A stretch of 64,000 bases of DNA from Diplocarpon mali (lineage: Eukaryota; Ascomycota; Leotiomycetes; Helotiales; Drepanopezizaceae). The position numbers and the translations under genes were made by a program. The notes under the pieces are model-generated. The model was given only the letters and a program-made list of their open reading frames with translations. It was not told the DNA's origin and ran no database searches. This document shows, piece by piece, positions 55,645 to 64,000 of this stretch. Where the stretch lies: the NCBI GenBank assembly GCA_024741835.1, contig JAENRP010000042.1:140963-204962 (forward strand), read 5' to 3'. Numbering within the stretch: the first letter of the stretch is position 1; every line of letters starts with the position of its first letter.

Positions 55645-56510
55645 TTAAGCGAGATGTTTGTTGAACCACTCCGTCCCTTGCTTCTCTGCCTCATCCATAG
55701 CCTTCTTCTCACCGTCATTACTCCAATCACTCCTCAACGAGAATCCATGAATCTGGCCTTGATAGATCCTCAACTCGTGCGAAAGCTCCGACTTCTTCGC
55801 CATCACATCTTGGATCTGGCCCACCGTGGCAATACCCAGGAGCGAATCCTTGTCGCCGACAGCCAAGCTGAGAGGCTTGGTGACGGGATCAAAATCGCTA
55901 GGCACGGCGACGAGGGATGGGTGGCAGGCGTATGCGGCGTCCACGACGCCGTGCGCGGCGAGGATTGCGTAGCGGCCTCCCCAGCAGAAGCCGAGAGCAC
56001 CGACTTTGGCGGTACCTGGGATTTGGCGGACAGAGCTGATGAAGTTCTCGATGAGAGGTCTGCTGACCTCTTCGCGATGCTTGATCAGCCAAGGTGGCAA
56101 GGTTGTGCCGACACTGGCAGTGGTCTTGGCCTTGTCGAGCAGGGTTTGTTGCTCGCGGACCTTCATCGGAGGTTCGACTGAATTGAGGAACTCGAGAGGG
56201 AGTGAATCTCCCTGGTGCACGTCTGGAATGTAGCAAAAGAATCCAGCCTTAGCATAATTGTCTGCCAGGAGCCGGACGTTCTTGAATTCCCATCCGAAGA
56301 CTTTGATCAGTCAAGACGCATTCAAACCATACGGCAGTGGAATCAGAGCTTACTATCTACAAGGAACACAATTGTTTTGTCCTTAGAACCACTTTGGGGA
56401 GCAGTTACATATGTCTGTAACCCGGCAATCGTCTCAACTTTCCCAGTAGGAGTGCCCTCATGGACTTTACCGGAGAGGCAGCAGGAACCCATACCAACGC
56501 CGGTGGACAT
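55645..56510 (-). CDS. Dienelactone hydrolase family protein
   Basis: Minus-strand exons 56510-56354 and 56300-55645 (53-base intron, phase 1) give 270 aa, the normal length. The start MSTGVGMGSCCLSGKVHEG is typical of fungal members. The alpha/beta-hydrolase nucleophile is Cys about 158 in GFCWGGR; the triad is completed by an Asp near 202-204 in VGDKDSLLG and His about 237 in GQIHGFSLR. A VDIFGWEFKNVRLLAD block spans the intron junction. The prototype opens dienelactone rings in aromatic degradation, but fungal paralogues have unproven substrates. No signal peptide is present, so it is cytosolic. The plus-strand frame across the gene is its shadow. Confidence 0.93.
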
Positions 56511-57014
56511 CTTGAACTATGCAATGACAAATATGATAGCAAGTGGCAGTTAAATAAGTTTGTACAAAATTAGATAGCAATTAGTAACGGTATGAGAAAA
56601 ACCAATGCAATTCTGATAACGCCGGGTAATTGAGGAGTCGAAAAGAATGACGTTTAGATCATCAGCAGCGTCGCCTCGGACCCTGATTAGCTCGAGAACA
56701 AAAGGTAAAAGATGCTATCCAATCAGAGTGCCTGTTGTAAAGCCCCGATGAATCTGCGGGACAGATTTGCAGGCGGAAAAGGGGCAGCAGAAATTAAGGT
56801 ACCGCGAGGTATGATGCATGAGTTGTCATTGGAAGTCGAATACACCTTGATGGGCGACCGATGGATCAATGCTCTCTATCTTACGACTCACAAATTCGTC
56901 AAGGCCCCACGAAAGCCGTAGAACACTAGTCATGATCGCAAATTCGAGAATAGCTGTGTACGTATCTGGAAGGCAAGTAAAGTTTTAATTAAGTATAGAT
57001 TCAGCGAATACTCT
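56511..57014. other. Intergenic DNA
   Basis: 500 bases between two minus-strand genes: promoter of the dienelactone hydrolase and 3-prime flank of the cofactor sulfurase. The plus frame at 56712-56921 has no family features. Confidence 0.5.
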
Positions 57015-59488
57015 TCATCGGTCCTCGGCCCCTACTGTCACAGAGTCTCCGACACGAATTGTCGGATACTGACTCTCTTTGGTGATGTTTTTAGACGGAA
57101 TATAACACATGTGAGAACCAAAGAAGATCTTTGATTCAAACCTACGTATCTTCGCTAAAGTGACGAACGGCTCTTCGTTCTTCTGCGCCGTTTCCTGATC
57201 AACACAAATCATATTGCAGCGTTGACATGAGCCTAGCATCTGAAAACTTTGCTGGCCTATTTGCAAAGATGTCCAATGGTCTTCACTGTAAGGCTCCTGG
57301 TCTGCGGAATTCAAAGGTGCTAGCACGATGTTGGCTCGAAAGACTGAGGCAGAAGCAGATTTTCCCCCACTTCTTGCAATCTCTATATTCAAAGCATCAA
57401 GACTTGCTCTGTTGATGGCTAGAATTGGACTTTCGTTTGATAGAAGAATTGGCCTCTTCTGAACCTCATTGTCCGATGCTGGAGGTGTTGGGGGAACTTC
57501 AGCCCCTGCTGTCTGAACAATTGCAGGAGACATTGATTTCGGCTTCTGGTGTTTCTGCATACGTGCTGTGGCATATCTGGTGCTGAAGCCAGACCCTCCA
57601 GCTGGGAATCGCGCCAATTCACACGGGACGCCTAGGATCCTCGTGAAGAACTCGTTGATCTCTGGTTTGGCATATGTTTGTGCAACAATGGCATCTCCAC
57701 AGACTCGCGAAGGTTGCGTGCCTCCGATCGAACCGAAATAAGCGGGATCGAATGACAAAGGTACTGATATTGTTTCCTGAGAGCCACGGTACCGGATATC
57801 GAGCACACCCTTGTCAAAATCCAGTATCGGGCGAATCAAGGCCATTTTAGGATGTCGTTTTTGACTTAGAGCTTGTCCGGTGCCCTGATGGACGAGACAC
57901 CATTCTCTGTCCCAAGCGAGTCCTTCCGGCCTCACTTCCCAATCAGTGTCTACAGGTATGGGAAGACCTCCACAGCTCTTGACTGGGTAGATAGTCAGAC
58001 TTTCCACCACAAGTTTGTTCGATCCCAGGCGGGGTGAAAGATCTGGAATGGCGACAGGAACGATCTTTTCTGCATAAAACTCCTCCACGAACGAGATGAA
58101 CAGATCGATATCACTCAATGTGCTCATCGCCCCAACGCTAGCTCGTATCACACCAGTAATCTTGCCAGAAGAGATGTCCGTCTCGGATCCGCACTTGAAG
58201 CCTGCGGAAAAGTTCCTTCTGATCTCCCACGATTCAAGGTTGAGGCACGCAGCAACACCTCCTGGATTACAGAGTCCGCCGCTCCTGACGTGAATCTTGC
58301 GAACAGCAGCAAGCCTTTCAAATTCAGTATTACTGACCCAAGCCCCTTTACCATTCCGCAAGTTGAAAGCAATAATGGGACCTTGCATCTCGTCGAAAGA
58401 TTGTGAGCGGAACCCTTGAGAATAGATCGTACAAACGGGATCCGAATTAGCATGTCGCAGTGACGACAAGCCGTCATAAAGTCTCTGTGCCAGGAAGGCT
58501 GTATGCTGAGAGATCTGTCCCATGGACCCGTACAATTCCTTGTGAACATCAATGGCAGCATCCAGGGCCAGAATGTTGTGGAACGGCAGGGAGCCGTCCT
58601 CGAGACTGTCATGGAAAGACTCGCTCTTGGGGACATGCCATTGTTCCCTGTTGCACAGAACTACATCAACAGTCCCGCCGCCAAAGTATTTCCGTCCCTT
58701 CAGAATGGCCCCCGATTCCTTTCGGACGATCAAAGCACCAAGATCCGGGAACCCGAATATTTTGTAGAAACTCAGGACTGTGAAGTCTGGAGCTGTACTC
58801 GCGTGACTCAAATCTAACTGAGCCGTAGAGACAAAGGAAGATGCGTCAAGTAGCGTATACGTCGAGCAGGCAGAAGAGCTCTTGCGGGATTTATCAATCC
58901 ACGAGAGCGGGAGACGTCGTCCATCCATATTCGACTGAGCTGGATATGCGAATAGTTCTACTAATCCTCTACTTCCACCAACTAGAGTGTTCGAACCTGC
59001 GAGCCAACGCTCGACATCCTCGTCGTTCAGACACCGACTTACCCTGGCGTTCTCTCGCACACCAACCAGGCTCGTATGTGCATCGATATGGTAGCCATAA
59101 TCATAGCCCCCTTGAACGTCTTCGAAAGCCTCCATAACCAGCTTGATTCCAGCCGTAGCGTTGGCAACAAAGACAACATCAAATTCCTCAGGCTCCGCAT
59201 TGAAGAAGCGGAGGACTTTCAGACGGGTATCATCTACTCGGCTGGTCGAGAGCTGGGAGGAAGGGGATGCTGAGTGAGGGTTGCCATACAAGTTCGCCAT
59301 CATATCAGAGGTGAACTTATGCATAAGAGATTTTGCATACAGAGTTGTGCCGGCGTGATCAAGGTAGATAGTATCTATTCTTACATTCAGTCCTATTGTG
59401 ATGGCCTAGTCTTGACCTACTTACCCTTGAGCATGGGGTATTCATGTTCTCTAAGCGCTTCGACATTGTGATGGTACGCATCTGGCAT
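57015..59488 (-). CDS. hxB: Molybdenum cofactor sulfurase
   Basis: Puts the terminal sulfido ligand on the molybdenum cofactor of xanthine dehydrogenase and aldehyde oxidase, using cysteine. Exons 59488-59425 and 59374-57015 (50-base intron, phase 1) encode 807 aa, close to the Aspergillus HxB. The N-terminal two thirds are a NifS-like, PLP-dependent class V aminotransferase domain: TIYLDHAGTTLYA at the start, YGNPHSASPSS, and the PLP-binding Lys in LSFYKIFGFPDLGAL; GGLCNPGG and FKCGSETD hold Cys residues that could carry the persulfide. The C-terminal third is a MOSC domain, starting SLTIYPVKSCGG and containing GSCQRCNM. The acceptor GAATAG at 59375 was preferred over an earlier ATAG because it restores KDTIYLDHAG and gives a normal intron length. 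Divergent from a mitoribosomal protein gene. Confidence 0.94.
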
Positions 59489-59783
59489 CGCGGATAGTGG
59501 ATGCGACACTTAGACTTCACACCGGTTCCGAGATTGCTCCTGCTACTGCAGAGAACAACAAGAGCCAGAAAACGAGACGGGCTTTCATGCTTCTTCGCAA
59601 TCCGAAAAACATAGGAGGCCAGCAACGACAAGAGTGGAAGAGTGGAGAAGGTCAGCCCCGTTCGACACACGTATCGTGGGGGAATCTCGCGCCTGACATG
59701 CTAGGCTCAACTAAATTTCGTCTGCAGCCATAGCGACTTTTCAAATATTTGACAGGGCTGGCAGCATCACCACGCTGCCCAAC
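59489..59783. promoter_or_regulatory. Shared 295-base divergent promoter region
   Basis: Lies between the starts of the cofactor sulfurase (minus) and the mitochondrial ribosomal protein (plus). Both leaders must fit here, so regulatory sites are likely shared or tightly packed. No TATA box or known factor site can be singled out with confidence. Confidence 0.55.
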
Positions 59784-60730
59784 ATGATACGACCCTTATT
59801 ACCTCGCTCACGGCAATGCCTCCGGGCTCTCAGAAGATCTCTGCACTCGGTACCTGACATAAACCCAACATTCAGAGATGGTGTCCCCGGACTGCTCTCG
59901 CCCGCCGGCTTCGATATCGCGTGGACACAATACCAAAGTCTGATGGTAGACAAGCTCAATAATCTCGTCGCTGGTACGTCACACACTCCTCCGCAGAGAG
60001 CTTTCCAGGAAATCTTACCATCAGGTGGTCCTTGAGCTCGGGACAACTCTCTGAGGAAGTGTCTTCTAACCCCCCATCAGGAGGAGTAAATGAATCCATG
60101 AAAACCAAAGACGTAGCCATCAAGCACGCCCGCGACCCGAACTCGGCCCCAATATTCAACTACGCCTCCATGGCCTTCAATAACCACTTCTTTTTCGAGG
60201 CTCTCTCCCCCGTACCAACCGTCATGCCCGAGAGCCTCCAAGTCGAGCTGGAGCAGTCCTTCGGCTCCATCGAGACCCTCCGTCGGGAATTCGTGGCCAC
60301 AGCCAGCGCTATGTTCGGCCCGGGCTTCGTCTGGCTGATGCGAGACCGCCGGGGCAAGTACACGCTGATGTGCACGTACCTGGCCGGCTCGCCGCTGTCC
60401 GGCGCCCACTACAGACAACAGCCCGTTGACATGAACACCGAGGACGGGACGGTCCCTGAGTCCATTCGTAAGGTGAGTAGGGGGGATCCCGTGAATACGG
60501 TTGGGTCTCACGGCCCGCACAGCGAGAAGATCCTTGCGCCTGGCGGAATCGACATCACTCCGGTGCTGTGCGTGAATATGTGGGAGCATGTGTATCTGGC
60601 GGACTACGGCGTCGGAGCTGGCGGGGTGGGTGGCAAGAAGGCATTTGTAGAGAGCTGGTGGCATACTGTCGACTGGGCGAAGGTGACGGACCGAGCGAAC
60701 CCTGTGTCGCACTCGCCGAGGTTCATGTGA
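59784..60730 (+). CDS. Mitochondrial small ribosomal subunit protein, Fe/Mn superoxide dismutase fold (mS42/mS43 type)
   Basis: Exons 59784-59973 and 60081-60730 (107-base intron, phase 1) encode 279 aa. The Arg-rich, Leu-rich N-terminus (MIRPLLPRSRQCLRALRRSLHS) is a mitochondrial targeting peptide. The SOD fold is clear: FNYASMAFNNHFFFEALSP, FGPGFVWLMRD, and VLCVNMWEHVYLADYG. Enzyme metal ligands are degraded: the first ligand His of the helical hairpin is not seen and the Asp of the DVWEH motif is Asn here, while the NNHFFF and WEH histidines remain. That fits Rsm26/Mrp1-type proteins, which are structural parts of the 37S mitoribosome, not active dismutases. Whether it is the mS42 or mS43 member cannot be decided. 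A long Gly-rich loop follows the WEH motif. Confidence 0.9.
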
Positions 60731-63700
60731 GGGAGGGTGAGGGGGAGCTGCGTTGTAGCATAATTGGGAGTCGAGCTGGCGTTTGGGCGATGGACCCATG
60801 TCTCGAGTGTACTATATTGTACAAGGATGATACTGAAGCATCGAGGTTTAAAGTATGTGAGAGCCAGTTCTACTGAGTGTGCCATGGACGGTGGTTTCCA
60901 GGACTTCTACTATTGCGTTTTTGGTTCTTTTTGCTTTCATCAATGGCGTTGCAGTATTTTCCTCAAGCGAGGCGTTCCTGGCATGTTACTTTGTCCTACG
61001 TATATGCGGATTCCAGCCTTCTCCCTCATATGCGCTTCCTCGCTGTGATATTTATTTAGCTGTACTTGTTCGATTATTCCAGCGAGCAGCTGATTACTAT
61101 AATATGTGTGAAAGAGATGCCAAACCGCCTCAAGGACGGAAGGAGTTCGCAAAACTCGACTCCATCGACCTTACCCCCACCGGACAGCAACGAGTCCAGA
61201 TTCCTATATAGTACAATTCGAAAAATTGCCAGGTACTCTAGAGCGCTGGAATAAGACCAAGCCAGCGTCAGCATTGATACGAAGCAATCGCGCTCTTGGC
61301 ATCTATCATACTACTTGTAAGAAAACAATCTTCAGCCTACGAACCGATCGGTGCCGAGGAGCTCTCCGACGGCGAATCTCCTCGTCGCCGAACAGGCGCT
61401 TGACCTTCGCCCCTTTCCGCTTACCGAGCCGACTCGAATCTGCTTGGAACGGCACTGCAGCCGATTTGCGCTTTCCGTCAAGGGTTTCTCAGGGTCAGTA
61501 TCGATTCATCTATCCGAGGATAGGCGAGCTGCGGCATGCTCTCGCCAACAACCCTGCTGCGAAAGCCAGGCCTCATCGACGATGTTTTGTTCTATGCAGG
61601 TCTCCGAAGCCTATCCATGACGCGCTGCTAACTGGCCTGCGAAAGATTCTGGGACTGAACAGTCTTTGTTCGCAGAAGGGCAGGGAGCTTTTCGAACAAG
61701 AAAATGGGACAGGGGGTGGCGAGGTTTACGCGGACAGGGCTGGTTTGGCGAGAAAATATGTTGTTTGGGAAGTATTACGCATCTAGGACTACGAATCATC
61801 AGGAAACCAAGATGCGTCCAGGCGAGATTTGCAGAAATGAAACAACAAGACTTGAACTTGCGGCTTCAGCTCTTGACATTTCCCTTTCCTATTCTTTTCT
61901 TTTTGGTCGGGAAATGAGTGGTTTTATAGTTGCTTTCCTACTTATTTACCAAGGCCAAACTACGTGTACATCTTCATAGGCGAAGCAACAAGAGAAAACC
62001 CAGAGGGTGGTTCTTGTACCAGTCAAGACTGTCTCTTGACAAAGAAGAAAAGACCAAGCAAAAGCCCCCTTTCTCGAAGCACATGTACTACCTCTCCCAA
62101 AGCATGGAAAGAGTAGCAGAAGAACGCTCGCTAGGCCCTGGCTGAGCAAGCATCCACGCTCTCCAGGGAATCGGGGTAGACTCGGGATTCCCTTCCAAAT
62201 CAGCCTTGAGAAGAGTGAAACGGGAACCCTCTGGAGTCGATCTTCTCTCCCCCTTCTTCTCTCTTTTCTCTCCTTTTGGTTTTCTCTCTCTCCACAAGCG
62301 ACGAGACATCTGCGCGTCTACGTTGGAAGAAAACACCCTCGAGGACGCCAGACGCAAGACATACATCTCTCCTCCGAGCGTGTTACCAGAGAAGCCCCTC
62401 ATCCAGCTGCATCCCTTACTCCCCAGATAGGACAAGCTGTAGACACTCGATCGCTCACAACCCAAGACGAACCAAAGACGCGCGATATCTCAGCTTCCCG
62501 CCCTCGCTGTGACTTGCAAGCTACCCTTTCTCCCTTTGTCCCGGCAGCTCACAGCTCCTCTCTTCCTGCCAGAGCCGCTAGGCCTCTCTCTTGCGGGGAG
62601 GAGTATTTACCTGCTAGGAGCTGTCTCGCTCGTATTCGATAGATCCTAGCAGTACATCTCACGCCAGCCGAGAGGATTCTACAGCAACGGAGCACCGGAC
62701 GCACGTATCGAAAAGACAGAGGGTAGCTACGAGACCAAAGCAGGCGATCTGTTTCCCTCGCCCCCCTCCCCCGAAGCCATACGAGGTAATGCCGCGTTGA
62801 AAGACAGAGCCGAACCGAGGGCAAGCGAACAGCTACCTCACGAACGACCGCACTCAGCCACGCACACCAAGACTCCTCTCCACCTCCGCATCTCAGACCC
62901 GAGTCATATACTCCGCGTCATCCTGGGAGAGTTTCCCTCGCAACACACAGCCTAAGCCCAGTTCTCCAGGAGGCTTATCTCAGCTGGACGACATGCCACC
63001 CCCCGCCTCGCAGGCATCTCTGCCCAGCCGGTCCCAAGAGACCGTCCCCAGACCGGCTTGTGACTATGCGCTTGAGCTTGAGCTTGACCTCTCCTGCCAG
63101 TAGGTTTCGCTTCGGCTACATCCCCCCCCGACATGGAAATCCAGATACCCCTCAACCCCCCGAGCTGCAGCGCGATGGTGCGTGGACATGTCCTAGGGGT
63201 ACATCAGACGCGGACCAGGTATCATGACTACCAGCCCTGTATTCTCTCTCTTCTTTCGAGCGAGAATATACCGCATTGCATTAGCACTGGATCTGCAAAA
63301 AAAAAAAAAAGAAGAAAAACAATAAAGAAAATAGGAAAATAGACTTTCAACTTGGCAAACGGCACTTGGTCAAAAGCTGGCCTACCGAGGCGTTTCAAAC
63401 GTAAATCTTCGAGAGGACGCAAGTCAAGATTCAAGCTCTGCTAGGTATTACAGGCAGTGTCTTTCTATCCACCTCTGGCCGTCTCGTCCTCTCACGTCGA
63501 GAATCGCGCGTCTGTCCTGCTTTCCTTGGAATAGCCACTTCGCTTCGCTTCGAGATTTCCATCTCGGATTTAGGCACTCACGTAGCTATGTTTGCTTTTA
63601 TCCTTGTAAGCACTCCACGACATATCCCCATCTACATATAAACCGTCCCTGTCCATGTCTATCATCTATATTCTTCTCCCCAATCAGTCCCATGTCTACA

Positions 63701-64000
63701 TCCTCATCTCCACATCACATTTCATACTTCACATTTCAGATATACTCCCAATTCAACAGACTAGTTTCCTTCAAGTTTGACTCCAAAGGATTAATCTACT
63801 TCCAATCCAGTCCCACGTATTCCAACCTACTTCCCCCTTTTGAACAAATGGGAGGGAATGGCAAAGCTCAAACGCCGAATCCATGCCGCCCGCTGGAAAT
63901 ACCATCACCTCCATCATCATAATATTCTTCTCCTGCTCGGCATCGGGAAGAAGAGGATGCTCGTCAAGAAAGAGACGGGAGCATAGAGGGGGGGTCATTA
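60731..64000. other. Gene-less, pyrimidine-rich DNA, possibly a long leader
   Basis: About 3.3 kb to the window edge. Many frames are open on both strands because of high C/G content, but none has a domain, signal peptide or good codon pattern. The plus frames at 61226-61786 and 61704-61979 (91 aa, starting with a Gly-Gln-Gly run after ATG) are the longest and unrecognised. From about 62200 to 63900 the plus strand is rich in CT, CCC and TCTCTC with short ATG-started frames, like the long leader of a regulatory gene lying to the right. An A-run at 63297-63310 is the only simple repeat of note. Confidence 0.45.

Noticed and set aside
55486..56181. Plus-strand open frame of 231 codons
   Set aside because: It is the complement of the dienelactone hydrolase exon 2; the minus strand carries the full catalytic triad.
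59393..59424. A 32-base intron in the cofactor sulfurase gene
   Set aside because: The first in-frame-compatible acceptor gives an intron too short for splicing; the acceptor at 59375 gives 50 bases and the conserved DTIYLDHAGTT start.
60077..60799. Minus-strand open frame of 240 codons
   Set aside because: It lies opposite the mitochondrial ribosomal protein gene, is rich in Arg, His and Pro as expected for the complement of a GC-rich coding sequence, and has no domain.
1..64000. CRISPR arrays, tRNA and rRNA genes
   Set aside because: No regularly spaced direct repeats, no cloverleaf with a GGTTCGANTCC-type box in context, and no rRNA-like conserved stretches were found by eye.

Overview
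The window is nuclear DNA from a filamentous ascomycete (Pezizomycotina). Genes are split by short introns, mostly about 45-180 bases, with GT-AG borders and CTGAC/CTAAC-like branch sites. There are no operons or Shine-Dalgarno sites. The gene content is fungal: M1 aminopeptidase Ape2 type, molybdenum cofactor sulfurase, 2EXR protein, a flavin monooxygenase joined to a DUF6314 domain, and secreted GH43 and GH93 arabinan enzymes. AT-rich islands hold broken transposons whose reading frame shows TGG-to-TAG changes, as expected from repeat-induced point mutation (RIP). A leotiomycete is my best guess, but this is inference only. All gene models below were assembled by hand by joining reading frames at splice signals.

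Layout. 0-3 kb: decayed gene remnants, including a frameshifted zinc alcohol dehydrogenase. 4-15 kb: a membrane-anchored histidine acid phosphatase/phytase, a DnaJ/CSL-finger protein (Dph4), an M1 aminopeptidase and a class A FAD monooxygenase. 16-25 kb: a secreted GH43 enzyme and a secreted GH93 enzyme, transcribed away from each other across a 6.9 kb AT-rich repeat island. 25-36 kb: mostly repeats (a dead Tc1/mariner transposon, a solo LTR, copies of a roughly 710-bp SINE-like element) with one four-helix membrane-protein gene. 37-49 kb: a DsbA/GST-kappa-like protein, a broken short-chain dehydrogenase, a Dal5-type MFS transporter, the FMO-DUF6314 fusion and a 2EXR-domain protein. 50-52 kb: a seven-exon gene for a secreted protein of unknown function. 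52-55.6 kb: another AT-rich island with a SINE-like copy and a small inverted-repeat element. 55.6-60.7 kb: dienelactone hydrolase, molybdenum cofactor sulfurase and, divergently, a mitochondrial ribosomal protein of the superoxide-dismutase fold. 61-64 kb: pyrimidine-rich DNA with no convincing gene, possibly the long leader of a gene beyond the window.

How they fit together. GH43 and GH93 enzymes could act on the same substrate, arabinan. The transporter and the flavin monooxygenase lie head to tail 0.55 kb apart and may share a substrate pathway, but nothing in the sequence proves it. Dph4, aminopeptidase, cofactor sulfurase and the mitoribosomal protein are housekeeping. The islands at about 17.2-24, 25.5-32.5, 34.5-36.5 and 52-55.5 kb interrupt the gene-bearing DNA and account for most of the non-coding length.
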